A stretch of DNA of 64,000 nucleotides, taken from contig NZ_CP071518.1 of NCBI RefSeq assembly GCF_016613535.2, positions 124,001 to 188,000 of the forward strand. The letters are read 5' to 3'. Made by a program: the position numbers and the translations under genes. Origin of the DNA: Lysobacter solisilvae. Lineage in GTDB: Bacteria > Pseudomonadota > Gammaproteobacteria > Xanthomonadales > Xanthomonadaceae. Under the pieces are notes generated by a model. The model did not search any database and had not been told where the DNA came from. It was given only the letters and a program-made list of their open reading frames with translations. Below are positions 52,336 through 60,930 of this stretch, in pieces (position 1 is the stretch's first letter; each line of letters opens with the position of its first letter).

Positions 52336-52885
52336 CCAGCCACCCCCGGTAATGCACGAGCAGGCCGGCGAGCGGCAGGTGCGCGGCCACGTCGTAGCCG
52401 TAGCGGCCGTCGCGTTCGAACTCGCGCGCGACCACCTGGTCGAACCAGCGCGCCGGCAGCGGCACGCCCAAGGCGCGCACGCGGGCGACACGCCAGAGCA
52501 GCACGCCGTCGGCCGCATCCAGCACGAATCCGAATTCCACCAGGCCCAGGCGCTCGCACAGCAGGCCCCGCTCGGCTCGCAGCGTGGACCGCATGGCGTG
52601 GCCGGCGACGTGGCGCGTCCACTGTTCGCGCTCCGGCGCGGCATCGATGTCCACCACGATCGGGCCCCGCCCCGCCGGCGGCAGGCGCGTCGCCCATGCG
52701 CACAGGCGCGACAGCCAGCCGCGACCGCGCTCCACTTCGACTTCGCCGCGCCAGCGCTGCAGGCCCGGTCGGACGTGCAGGCGTCGCACGGTCGGCGGCA
52801 GGTTGTCGAAACGCGCGCCGAGCAGGCGCGGGAAGATCGGGGCGGCGGCTGCCGGTGTCACGCTCGCCGGAAGGTCGCGGGCCAT
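52325..52885 (-). CDS. DUF4166 domain protein
   Basis: The 186-residue protein fits the DUF4166 family, which is often found beside DCC-family genes in xanthomonads. It starts MARDLPASVTPAAAAPIFPR, has the family phrase PIFPRLLGARFDNLPPTVRR, and ends LLVHYRGWLDGA. There are no membrane segments and no recognised active-site residues. It starts 1 bp after the pgeF stop and overlaps the DCC gene by 11 bp, so the three are surely co-transcribed. Its function is unknown. Confidence 0.8.
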   Translation of the reverse strand: MARDLPASVTPAAAAPIFPRLLGARFDNLPPTVRRLHVRPGLQRWRGEVEVERGRGWLSRLCAWATRLPPAGRGPIVVDIDAAPEREQWTRHVAGHAMRSTLRAERGLLCERLGLVEFGFVLDAADGVLLWRVARVRALGVPLPARWFDQVVAREFERDGRYGYDVAAHLPLAGLLVHYRGWLDGA

Positions 52886-52886
52886 G

Positions 52887-53684
52887 TCAGCGCGCCGGCG
52901 CGATCCACACCAGCGAGGCCATGCGCCCGGTGCGCTGGTCGCGGCGATGCGAATAGAAGCGCGCGGGCTCGGCGATCGTGCTCAGCCCGCCGCCATGGAT
53001 GTCGGCGGCCGCCATGCCGGCCTGCGTGAGGCGGCGTCGCGCGAGGGCGTACAGGTCCACGCGCCAGTGGTCCGGGCGCGTCACGGTGAAGGCCTCGCCG
53101 GCGCTCCAGTCCCGGGAGACGAAGGCGTCGTACACCTCCACGCCGATCTCGTAGTCGCCCGGCCCGGCGGCCGGGCCCAGCCAGGCGATGACCTGGTCCG
53201 GCGGCGTGCGCATCGCGGCCAATGTCGCTTCCAGCACTCCGCCGCACAGGCCGCGCCAGCCCGCATGCGCGGCGGCCACTTCGCGGCCGTCCTTCGCTGC
53301 GAACAGCACCGGCAGGCAGTCGGCGGTAAGGATCGCCAGCACGCAGGCCGGCACGGAGGTCACCGCGGCATCGGCCTCGGGCTCCATCGACCGGCAATCC
53401 CCGTCGGCGGTGGGCGACGCGGGCGCGTCGAAGCGCACCACCTGCGTGCCGTGCACCTGCGCCAGCCAGTGCGGCGCGGCCGGCAGGCCGGCCGCTTCCC
53501 GCAGCGCGTCGCGGTTGCGGTGCACGGTGACCGCGTCGTCGCCGGAGCGCAGGCCCAGGTTGAAACGGTCGAACGGCGGCGCGGACGTGCCTGGTCCGGA
53601 ACCTCCGGGCCCGGAGCGCAGGGTGGTGAACCCCCGCACGCCCGGCGGCGCAGGCCAGTCCGCATGCAGGAACGCGGCGTCCAT
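52887..53684 (-). CDS. pgeF: Laccase-domain protein PgeF (YfiH)
   Basis: The 265-residue protein belongs to the YfiH/PgeF family. E. coli PgeF (YfiH) is required for correct composition of muropeptides, and relatives have purine-nucleoside phosphorylase activity. The metal ligands are in WLAQVHGTQVV, LAILTADCLPVLFAAKDG and VAAAHAGWRGLCGG, with the histidine/cysteine pattern of the family. The start at 53684 matches relatives. It follows rluD by 6 bp, the usual neighbourhood. Confidence 0.93.
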   Translation of the reverse strand: MDAAFLHADWPAPPGVRGFTTLRSGPGGSGPGTSAPPFDRFNLGLRSGDDAVTVHRNRDALREAAGLPAAPHWLAQVHGTQVVRFDAPASPTADGDCRSMEPEADAAVTSVPACVLAILTADCLPVLFAAKDGREVAAAHAGWRGLCGGVLEATLAAMRTPPDQVIAWLGPAAGPGDYEIGVEVYDAFVSRDWSAGEAFTVTRPDHWRVDLYALARRRLTQAGMAAADIHGGGLSTIAEPARFYSHRRDQRTGRMASLVWIAPAR

Positions 53685-53690
53685 CGGCCC

Positions 53691-54668
53691 TCAGCCGCGC
53701 CCGGCCGCCTTGGCGGCGGCGGTGTCGTCGTGCAGATGCTTGACCAGGTTGCGCAGGTCGTCGGGCACCGGGGCCGTGCAGCGCACGGCCTGCCCGCTCA
53801 CCGGATGGGCGAACTCCAGCGTTTCGGCATGCAGCGCCTGGCGACGGAAACCGCGCAGGGCCTCGATCAGCTCCGGCGTGGCGCCGCGCGGCAGCTTGAG
53901 CGGGCCGCCGTAGAGCGGATCGCCGACGATGGGATGCTTGAGGTGCGCCATGTGCACGCGGATCTGGTGGGTGCGACCGGTTTCCAGGCGGCACTCGAGC
54001 AGCGTGTGTGCGCGGAAGCGCTCGCGCAGGCGGAAATGGGTGACCGCGTCGCGGCCATCCTCGCGCACGGCCATGCGGATGCGGTCGCGGGGATGCCGGT
54101 CGATCGGCGCGTTCGCGGTGCCGCCCGATACCAGCGCGCCCACGACCACGGCCAGGTACTGGCGATGCACCTCGCGCGAGGACAACTGCTCGATCAGCGC
54201 CGTGTGCGCAGGCAGGGTGCGCGCGACGACCATGACGCCGGAGGTGTCCTTGTCCAGGCGATGCACGATGCCGGCTCGTGGCAGCGCATTGAGCGAGGCG
54301 TCGCGGTGCAGCAGCGCATTCACCAGGGTGCCGGCCGGGTTGCCGGCGCCGGGATGCACGACCAGGCCGGCCGGCTTGTCGATGACGAACACGTGCTGGT
54401 CCTCGTACAGCACGTCCAGCGCGATGTCCTCCGGCGCGCTGTGGGTCTGGATCTCCAGCACCACGTTGACGGTGACCGTCTCGCCGCCGCGTACCGGATC
54501 GCGCGGGCGGGCGGACTGGCCATCGAGCAGGGCGTCGCCGGACTTGATCCAGGCCGAGAGGCGCGAACGCGAATAGTCGGGGAACAGGTCCGCCAGCACC
54601 GCGTCGAAACGGCGGCCGGCGCTGCTGTCGGGGACAGTCGCGGAAAGGGTGGAAGCGGGGCCGGTCAT
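53691..54668 (-). CDS. rluD: 23S rRNA pseudouridine synthase RluD
   Basis: RluD makes pseudouridines at 1911, 1915 and 1917 in helix 69 of 23S rRNA. The 325-residue protein has an S4-like N-terminal domain ([20 protein letters not shown]) and the catalytic motif [17 protein letters not shown] with its Asp. The RluA-family motifs [16 protein letters not shown] and GDPLYGG follow. The start at 54668 (MTGPASTL) is favoured over an upstream ATG in the bamD promoter region. It is divergent from bamD, the standard order. Confidence 0.96.
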   Translation of the reverse strand: MTGPASTLSATVPDSSAGRRFDAVLADLFPDYSRSRLSAWIKSGDALLDGQSARPRDPVRGGETVTVNVVLEIQTHSAPEDIALDVLYEDQHVFVIDKPAGLVVHPGAGNPAGTLVNALLHRDASLNALPRAGIVHRLDKDTSGVMVVARTLPAHTALIEQLSSREVHRQYLAVVVGALVSGGTANAPIDRHPRDRIRMAVREDGRDAVTHFRLRERFRAHTLLECRLETGRTHQIRVHMAHLKHPIVGDPLYGGPLKLPRGATPELIEALRGFRRQALHAETLEFAHPVSGQAVRCTAPVPDDLRNLVKHLHDDTAAAKAAGRG

Positions 54669-54736
54669 GGGGGGCGGCTCGGAGGGAAAGGAGGGCGACG
54701 CGGTGCGATGGTTCAGGGGCCGGGGCCCCAGGCTGT

Positions 54737-54742
54737 TATTAT
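54737..54742 (+). promoter_or_regulatory. Candidate -10 element of bamD
   Basis: TATTAT at 54737-54742, 31 bp before the assigned bamD start, is the only AT-rich hexamer in this GC-rich gap. No good -35 is visible, so it is tentative. Confidence 0.35.
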
Positions 54743-54772
54743 CCGGGTTTCGTGCCCCCTGCGTCCCACGCC

Positions 54773-55648
54773 ATGACCCCACGCTCTTTTCGTGTCCTGC
54801 CGCTCCTGCTGCTGCTGATCGCCGTTCTCGCCGGATCCGGCTGCAAGTCGATCAAGGGAGCCTTCAAGGACAAGGACGCGGACGAGGGCCAGCCGGTGGA
54901 GACGCTCTACGACCGCGGCCACCGCTCGATGACCCGCGGCAACTGGGCCGGCGCCGAGAACACCTTCAAGCGGCTGGTCGCCCAGTACCCCTACGGCCCG
55001 TACACCGAGCAGGCGCTGATCGAAACCGCCTACGCCCAGTACAAGGCCGGCAAGCACGACGACGCGATCAGCAGCATCGACCGCTTCATCCGCACCTACC
55101 CGACCCACCGCCAGACCGCCTACATGTACTACCTGCGCGGCCTGACCGACTCCAGCCGGCAGACGGTGTTCCTGCAGAAGGTGTGGAAGCTCGACGCCTC
55201 GCGGCGCGACCTGGCCACGCCGCAGCAGGCCTTCAACGACTTCCAGATCGTCGTGGAGCGCTATCCGAACAGCCGCTACGCCGACGACGCGCGCGCCCGC
55301 ATGGCCGACCTGCGCAACCTGTTCGCGCGCCACGAACTGGACGTCGCGCTGTACTACCTGCGCCGGACGGCCTACGTCGCCGCCGCCGACCGCGCCAAGC
55401 GCGTGCTCGAGGTGTATCCGCAAAGCAAGTACCAGAGCGATGCCGTGGCGACGCTCGCGGTGGCCTACACCGGCTTGGGCAACAAGGCGCTGGCCGACGA
55501 CGCCCGCCGCGTCCTGCAGCAGAACGACCCTAACCACCCGTACCTGACCGGCGACGACTGGCCGGACTATCCGAGCACGCTGCGCAAGCTCAACCCCTTC
55601 GCCGGCGACAAGTCGCCGCTGGAGATGGATGACAACGACGACGACTGA
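54773..55648 (+). CDS. bamD: Outer-membrane protein assembly factor BamD
   Basis: BamD is the essential lipoprotein partner of BamA in beta-barrel assembly. The 291-residue precursor has a signal peptide with lipobox in [16 protein letters not shown]. Five TPR units follow, among them [40 protein letters not shown] and [21 protein letters not shown] poly-Asp C-terminus (MDDNDDD) ends it. The start at 54773 is chosen over 54752. A perfect terminator follows the stop. Confidence 0.96.
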   Translation: MTPRSFRVLPLLLLLIAVLAGSGCKSIKGAFKDKDADEGQPVETLYDRGHRSMTRGNWAGAENTFKRLVAQYPYGPYTEQALIETAYAQYKAGKHDDAISSIDRFIRTYPTHRQTAYMYYLRGLTDSSRQTVFLQKVWKLDASRRDLATPQQAFNDFQIVVERYPNSRYADDARARMADLRNLFARHELDVALYYLRRTAYVAAADRAKRVLEVYPQSKYQSDAVATLAVAYTGLGNKALADDARRVLQQNDPNHPYLTGDDWPDYPSTLRKLNPFAGDKSPLEMDDNDDD

Positions 55649-55674
55649 TCGTCGGCTGCTCGCCTGATCACCGG

Positions 55675-55703
55675 AACGCCGCCCCTCGGGGCGGCGTTTT
55701 CGT
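55675..55703 (+). terminator. Rho-independent terminator after bamD
   Basis: AACGCCGCCCC and GGGGCGGCGTT form a perfect 11-bp stem with a 2-base loop, followed by TT. A shortened second copy (GCGCCCTCGGGGCGGCGTT) lies about 8 bp further on, suggesting a duplication. Confidence 0.85.
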
Positions 55704-55864
55704 CTGGGCAGCGCCCTCGGGGCGGCGTTCGGATTGGACAGGGCGAACCGGGCAAAACAGCATCCCCCGCCGGGCGCGCCCATGGCCCGCCCACCGCGCA
55801 CACTGGGCCCCTACCCCCAGCGTCCGCCCTCCCCCGGGAGCGCGGACAGGCCCAGGAGCCCGCG

Positions 55865-56708
55865 ATGCACGAACCCCAGATCCTCCACTACAGCGCCTTT
55901 ACCGCGGACCCGCGCGGCGGCAACCCGGCCGGCGTCGTGCTCGACGCACGCGGCCTCGATGCGGCCGCCATGCAGGCGGTCGCCGCCCGGCTGGGCTACT
56001 CCGAATCGGCGTTCCTGTCGCCGCGCGGCGACGACGAATTCGACCTGCGCTTCTACGCGCCGACCGGCGAAGTGCGCTTCTGCGGCCACGCCACGATCGC
56101 CACGGCGGCGGCCCTGGCCGAGCGCGCCGGTCCCGGCCGGCTGCGTTTCCACACCCGCGCGGGCGAGGTCCGCGTGGCCACCCGCATCGACGACGGCATC
56201 GCCGCGGCCACGCTCACCAGCGTGGAGCCGTACGTGGAATCGGAGGTCCCGGACCTGGCCACTTCGCTGGCCCACGTGCTGCGGCTGGACGCGGACGCGC
56301 TCGATCCCGGGCTGCCGACGCGCATCGCCTACGCCGGCGGACGCGAATTCATCGTCGGCGTACGCACGCGCGCGCAGCTGGCGGCGCTGGACTACGACTT
56401 CGAAGGCCTGCTGGCGTGGTGCAACACGCATGACCTGCAGGGTGGCATCGTCATCTGGCGCGAATCGGCGACGGTCTTCCATGCACGCGGCCCGTTCCCG
56501 GTGGGCGGCGTGGTCGAGGACCCGGCCACCGGTGCGGCCGCAGCCGCGCTGGGCGCCTACCTGCGCGAACTGGGCCCTGGTCGCACCGCCGGCCACGGTG
56601 ACGGTGTGGCAGGGCGAGGACATGGGCCGCCCCAGCCGGCTGGTGGTCGACATCGGCCTGCAGGGCGGGATCGAGGTGACGGGTCAGGCGGTGGAGATCG
56701 TGGGCTGA
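55865..56708 (+). CDS. PhzF-family isomerase-like protein, apparent one-base frameshift
   Basis: The repaired product of about 280 residues is a PhzF/diaminopimelate epimerase-fold protein: YSAFTADPRGGNPAGVVL with the catalytic-region start, LPTRIAYAGGREFIVGVR and the EDPATGAAAAALGAYLRE signature. PhzF proteins isomerise small acids; the true substrate here is unknown, and no phenazine genes are nearby. One extra C in CCC at 56575-56577 throws the last 45 residues out of frame. Without it, the protein ends ELGLVAPPATVTVWQGEDMG and on to a stop at 56706-56708. It stands alone downstream of bamD. Confidence 0.85.
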
Positions 56709-56736
56709 CCGATCGCCCCTTCCCCGCTTGCTCCTG

Positions 56737-56778
56737 GCCCCTTCCCCCGCTCGCGGGGGAAGGTTGGGATGGGGGAGT
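56737..56778 (+). repeat. REP-like palindrome, first member of an inverted pair
   Basis: CCTTCCCCCGC (56740-56750) and GCGGGGGAAGG (56753-56763) form a perfect stem, with a trailing TTGGGATGGGGG. Together with the copy at 56858-56894 it makes a REPIN-like inverted pair in the gap between convergent genes. Confidence 0.75.
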
Positions 56779-56857
56779 CACCGATCGCCGCCATCCCGAC
56801 AACGCTCAAAGCAAAAGCGATCAATCGCGCCGTACTTGAGTGCAACCGCGATCGGCG

Positions 56858-56894
56858 CCCCCCCAACCCTCCCCCGCAGAGCGGGGGAGGGGGC
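56858..56894 (-). repeat. REP-like palindrome, second member of the inverted pair
   Basis: CCCTCCCCCGC (56867-56877) and GCGGGGGAGGG (56881-56891) form a perfect 11-bp stem with a 3-nt loop. Read on the minus strand, it matches the first element including the flanking GGTTGGG, so the two are in opposite orientation about 80 bp apart. Confidence 0.75.
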
Positions 56895-56900
56895 TAAGCG

Positions 56901-57324
56901 TCACGCCCCGCCGTCGCGCACCGTGCGTCCGGCGAACTCCGGATCGGCCACGCAGGCCTCGACGCTGCCGCCGCGGGATCCATTCGCGATCACCTGTTCG
57001 CACAGCCCCGCCTTGTAGTGCTGCTTGGCGCTGCACGCGCTGCGGAAGCGCACGGCCGACTCGCGTTCCAGGCAGGGGCCCGCCGCGATGATGTCGTCGG
57101 TGCCGACCTGCGCCATGCAGTAGTCGGCCTGCCAGTGCGCCATCTCGCCGGGGATGGGGCAGTCGTCCGCGGGCGGGGAAACGTCTCGGGGGATCTGACG
57201 GCGTCGCCGCCGCCGGCATCGCGCCGCCCATGGCCGGCGCATGCGAGGTGCAGCCCGCCAGCAGCAGCGCCAACGGCAGTCCCGACAAAAGCGCCAGCAG
57301 CGACACCACGTGCCGCAACCTCAT
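56901..57324 (-). CDS. Small lipoprotein, apparent one-base frameshift
   Basis: The repaired protein has about 140 residues. It starts at the ATG at 57324, which overlaps the nadE stop by 4 bp (ATGA). The signal peptide has a lipobox LLLAGCTSHAP. The mature part contains several cysteines (DCPIPGE; DYCMAQVG; AGPCLERE; SACSAKQHY; ACVADPEF) that could form disulfides in the periplasm. One extra G in the G5 run at 57188-57192 breaks the frame after TPSDP. Without it, the protein continues RDVSPPADDCPIPGEMAHWQ. I know no function for the family. Confidence 0.75.
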
Positions 57325-58958
57325 TCCCTGAACCCGTTGGTGATCGGGTAGCGGCGTTCGCGGCCGAACGCCCGGCGCGACACCTTCGGTCCGGGGGCGG
57401 CCTGATGGCGCTTCCACTCGCTGATCCGCACCAGCTTCAACACGCGCTCCACCGTGGCCCGGTCGAAGCCGGCGGCGATGATCTCCTCGCCCGACTGCTC
57501 CATGTCGACGTGGCGCAGCAGGATCGCGTCGAGCACGTCGTAGGGCGGCAGCGAGTCCTCGTCCTTCTGGTTGTCGCGCAGTTCGGCCGATGGCGGACGA
57601 TCGATGACGCCGACGGGAATGACCGGCTCGCCGGCCATCGCGTTGCGCCAGCGCGCCAGGGCGTAGACCTCGGTCTTGTAGAGGTCCTTGATCGGCGCGT
57701 AGCCGCCGCACATGTCGCCGTAGATGGTCGCGTAGCCGACCGCGTACTCGCTCTTGTTGCCCGTGGTCAGCAGCAGGCCGCCGAACTTGTTGGACAGCGC
57801 CATCATCAGCGCGCCGCGGGCGCGCGACTGCAGGTTCTCCTCGGTGACATCCGGCGCGGCGCCGTCGAACACCTCCGCCAGCGCGTCGAGGTAGCCCTGG
57901 AAGGGCTTCTCGATGGGGACGGTGACCATGCGCACGCCCTGCCGGAGGCATTGCTCGCTGGCCAGGTCGTTGGACAGGTCCGCGGTGTAGCGCGAGGGCA
58001 TGCGCACGGCGGTGACGTTGTCGGCGCCCAGCGCGTCCACCGCCACGGCCATCACCAGCGACGAGTCGATGCCGCCGGAGAGGCCGAGCCACACTTTGGT
58101 GAAGCCGTTCTTCGCGCAGTAGTCGCGCGTGCCGCGCACGATCGCGCGCCAGGCCAGGCCGTCGCGGCCTTCGTCGTCCTCGGCCGGCCAGGCCACCGGC
58201 GTGAAGCCGCGGGTGGCCGGGTCGAAGTCCGCGACCAGCCAGTGGTCCTCGAAGGCCTTCGCCGCCGCATGCACGCGGCCGTCGCCGTCGGCCAGCACGC
58301 TGGCGCCGTCGAACACCACCGAGTCCTGCCCGCCGACCACGTTGAGATAGGCCACCGCGACGCCGCTCTCCTGCACGCGCTGGGCCAGCAGCGCGTCGCG
58401 CTGGGCGTGCTTGTCGCGCTCGAACGGCGAGGCATTGGGCACCAGCACCAGTTCCGCGCCGGCGCGCACCGTGCTGGCCAGCGGTTCGGCGAACCACACG
58501 TCCTCGCAGATGATCAGGCCCACGCGCACGCCGTCCACGTCGAACACGCAGTCGTCGCGGTCGGGATCCACGTCGAAGTACCGCCGCTCGTCGAACACGG
58601 CGTAGTTGGGCAGCTCGCGCTTGCGGTAGGTCTGGGCGATGGCGCCGTCGCGCAGGACGCTGGCGGCGTTGTACACCACCGCGCCCGCGGCCTGCGGCCA
58701 GCCGACCACGGCGACGATGCCGCGCGCCTCGCGCGCAATGCGGGCGATGGCGGCATCGCACTGCGAAAGGAACGACGGCCGCAGCAGGAGGTCTTCCGGC
58801 GGATAGCCGCACAGGGCCAGTTCCGGGAACAGCACGATGTCGGCCCGGTGTTCGTCGCGGGCGACCGCAATCATCTGCCCGATGCGGGCGGCGTTGGCCT
58901 CGATCGCGCCCACCGGAAAGTCGAACTGCGCCAGCGCGATCCTCAGTGCCTTGGCCAT
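57321..58958 (-). CDS. nadE: Glutamine-dependent NAD+ synthetase NadE
   Basis: NadE amidates nicotinic-acid adenine dinucleotide, the last step of NAD synthesis. The 545-residue protein has an N-terminal CN-hydrolase glutaminase domain (FPELALCGYPPEDLLLRPSF; QTYRKRELPNY; GLIICEDVWF with the active-site Cys), which supplies ammonia. The C-terminal synthetase domain has GLSGGIDSSLVMAVAVDALG and TTGNKSEYAVGYATIYGDMC. Its length is normal for the two-domain form. It is coupled with a small lipoprotein gene downstream. Confidence 0.96.
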   Translation of the reverse strand: MAKALRIALAQFDFPVGAIEANAARIGQMIAVARDEHRADIVLFPELALCGYPPEDLLLRPSFLSQCDAAIARIAREARGIVAVVGWPQAAGAVVYNAASVLRDGAIAQTYRKRELPNYAVFDERRYFDVDPDRDDCVFDVDGVRVGLIICEDVWFAEPLASTVRAGAELVLVPNASPFERDKHAQRDALLAQRVQESGVAVAYLNVVGGQDSVVFDGASVLADGDGRVHAAAKAFEDHWLVADFDPATRGFTPVAWPAEDDEGRDGLAWRAIVRGTRDYCAKNGFTKVWLGLSGGIDSSLVMAVAVDALGADNVTAVRMPSRYTADLSNDLASEQCLRQGVRMVTVPIEKPFQGYLDALAEVFDGAAPDVTEENLQSRARGALMMALSNKFGGLLLTTGNKSEYAVGYATIYGDMCGGYAPIKDLYKTEVYALARWRNAMAGEPVIPVGVIDRPPSAELRDNQKDEDSLPPYDVLDAILLRHVDMEQSGEEIIAAGFDRATVERVLKLVRISEWKRHQAAPGPKVSRRAFGRERRYPITNGFRE

Positions 58959-59187
58959 CTTGCATCCGCGGTATCAGGGGGCGGCATAGTATCGCGCCCG
59001 CCGTGGCGGTACGGTCGAGCCAGGGCGCGGCCGCCAGCGGCGGAATTACCGGCCTCGCGCACGCCCGTCGCGCGCCGGCGAGGTTGCGCGGCTTGCGGTG
59101 AACGCCGCGCCTGGCCGCGACTCACCCGGGGCCTCACCCGCGGGAAGCAGGCCTCGTTTCCCCTGCCGCTGCCCCCAACTCGCTGCC

Positions 59188-59629
59188 CTACCCCGCGATC
59201 GGCGCCGTCCGGCCATTGGCGTCCAGCGCGATCATCACGAAGCGGCCGCTCGTGCACAGGTGGCGCGTGCCGGCGTGCGGATCCTCCGTGTACAGCTCGA
59301 CGTCGACCTGCATGGAACTGCGGCCCACCTCGCCGACGCGGGCCACCAGCTCCACCAGCTGCCCCTGCCGCACGGGGACGCGGAAATCCACCTGCTCCGA
59401 CCGCGCGGTGACGACCGTGCGCCGGGCGAAGCGCGTGGCGGCGATGAAGGCCGCCTTGTCCATCCACGCCAGCGCCTGGCCACCGAACAGCGTGCCCAGG
59501 TGGTTGGCGTGGTCGGGAAACACGATCTCCCACAGGCGCGCTTCGCGCGGTGCGGCTGGCCCTGGGATCCGCCGCCGGCGCCGTCGCGTCGCCCGCGTGG
59601 CCGCGCTCCGGATCAGGTCTCGAGGACAT
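59188..59629 (-). CDS. YciA-type acyl-CoA thioesterase, apparent one-base frameshift
   Basis: A hotdog-fold thioesterase of about 146 residues, with EARLWEIVFPDHANHLGTLF, GGQALAWMDKAAFIAATR and VTARSEQVDFRVPV. The start is at 59629 (MSSRPDPERGHAGDATAPAA). A longer version from 59713, overlapping nrdB's end, would add a repetitive Glu-Ala-Thr segment encoded by the tandem repeat and cannot be excluded. A one-base insertion lies between about 59545 and 59570, where the frame of the N-terminus (ASRTA) passes into REARLW; its exact site is unclear. It follows nrdB directly. Confidence 0.75.
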
Positions 59630-59645
59630 CGCCCCAGAAGTCGGA

Positions 59646-59714
59646 GCTTCAGAAGCCGTCGCTTCGGTCGCTTCAGTAGCCGTCGCTTCAGCAGTCGTCG
59701 CTTCAGAAGGCATC
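59646..59714 (-). repeat. 15-bp tandem repeat between nrdB and the thioesterase gene
   Basis: Four 15-bp units of the form GCTTCAGNAGNCGTC or a close variant (59646, 59670, 59685, 59700) and one 9-bp short unit GCTTCGGTC (59661-59669) lie head to tail. The first transcribed unit covers the end of nrdB, including its stop. Confidence 0.85.
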
Positions 59715-60732
59715 GTCGAACCCCACCGCGCCGCTGATGCCCACCTGGTAGGCCGACACGCGCCGTTCGAAGAAGTTGGTCAGCTCCTGCACGTCCTGCA
59801 GGTCCATGAACGCGAATGGATTGCGCGCGCCGAATTCCGGCGCCAGCCCCAGCGCGGACAGGCGCAGGTCGGCGACGTATTCCAAGGTACTGGCGCATCT
59901 CCAGTGCCGACAGGCCGTTGACGCCACCGGACAGCACGTCGTCGGCGAAACCCGATTCGACCTCGATCGCTTCGCGCAGCATCGCGCGCACCTGCGCCTC
60001 CATGTCGGCGTCGAACAGGCCGGGCTCCTCGAGCCGGACGGTGTGGATCACCTCGAAGGCGAAGGCCATGTGCCCGGACTCGTCGCGGAACACCCAGTTG
60101 GTGCCGGCGGCCAGGCCGGGCAGCAGGCCGCGCGAACGCAGGAACCAGACGTAGGCGAAGGCCGCGAAGAAGAACAGGCCTTCGATGCAGCAGGCAAAGC
60201 AGATCAGGTTGAGCAGGAAGGCCCGGCGGTGTTCGCGCGTTTCCAGCCTGCGCAGCGACTGCACCGAGTCCATCCACTTGAAGCAGAACGCGGCCTTGGC
60301 GCGGATGGACGGAATGCTGTCGATCGCGGCGAAGGCCTCTGCGCGGCGCGCCGGATCCGGGATGTAGGCGTCCAGCAGGGTCAGGTAGAACTGCACGTGC
60401 AGCGCTTCCTCGTAGAGCTGCCGCGACAGGTACATGCGCGCCTCGGGCGCGTTGACGTGCTCGTAGAGGTTGATCACCAGGTTGTTGGCGACGATCGAGT
60501 CGCCGGTGGCGAAGAAGGCCACCAGGCGCTCGATCAGGTGGCGGTCGGCCGCGCTGAGCTTGTTGCGCAGGTCATTGAGGTCGATGCCGAAGTCGATCTC
60601 CTCCACGGTCCAGGTGTTGCGGATCGCGTCGCGGTACATCTCGTAGAACTGCGGGTAGCGCATCGGTCGCAGGGTGAGGGCGAAGCCCGGGTCGAGCAGT
60701 TGCTGGGTCGCGGCGGACAGGGCGGCGGACAT
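59703..60732 (-). CDS. nrdB: Class Ia ribonucleotide reductase beta subunit NrdB, apparent one-base frameshift
   Basis: NrdB holds the di-iron tyrosyl-radical cofactor of ribonucleotide reductase. The repaired protein has about 342 residues. The ligands and radical are visible in EEALHVQFYLTLL, aligning with E. coli E115, H118 and Tyr122, so it is an active class I R2. One extra A at 59884-59885 (AA where A is expected) shifts the frame after LEMRQYL. Without it, the protein continues EYVADLRLSALGLAPEFGAR and ends GFDDAF. Written as is, it would read into the thioesterase. The start is the ATG at 60732. It follows nrdA after 198 bp. Confidence 0.92.
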
Positions 60733-60849
60733 GGAGGCTCCGGATCGGATGGGAAAAATCCTCCCCGCGACGGGCGCGGGACGGGCAGCGGGGGGGTGCC
60801 TTCCGGCAGCGCCCGCGCGGAGAGGAAAAGAGGAACGTGGAAGATGGAT

Positions 60850-60922
60850 CGGATGCATCGACGGGCGTCCGGCTTCCATGCGGGGCCACATCCGGGTGGT
60901 GGCCGCGGCGTCGATGCATCCG
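60850..60922 (-). repeat. Perfect 14-bp inverted repeat between nrdA and nrdB
   Basis: CGGATGCATCGACG (60850-60863) and CGTCGATGCATCCG (60909-60922) are exact complements around a 45-nt spacer that itself holds a GGCCAC/GTGGCC hairpin. The structure starts 8 nt after the nrdA stop codon. No T-run follows, so it is more likely a stability or attenuation element than a terminator. Confidence 0.8.
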
Positions 60923-60930
60923 GTGAAGCG

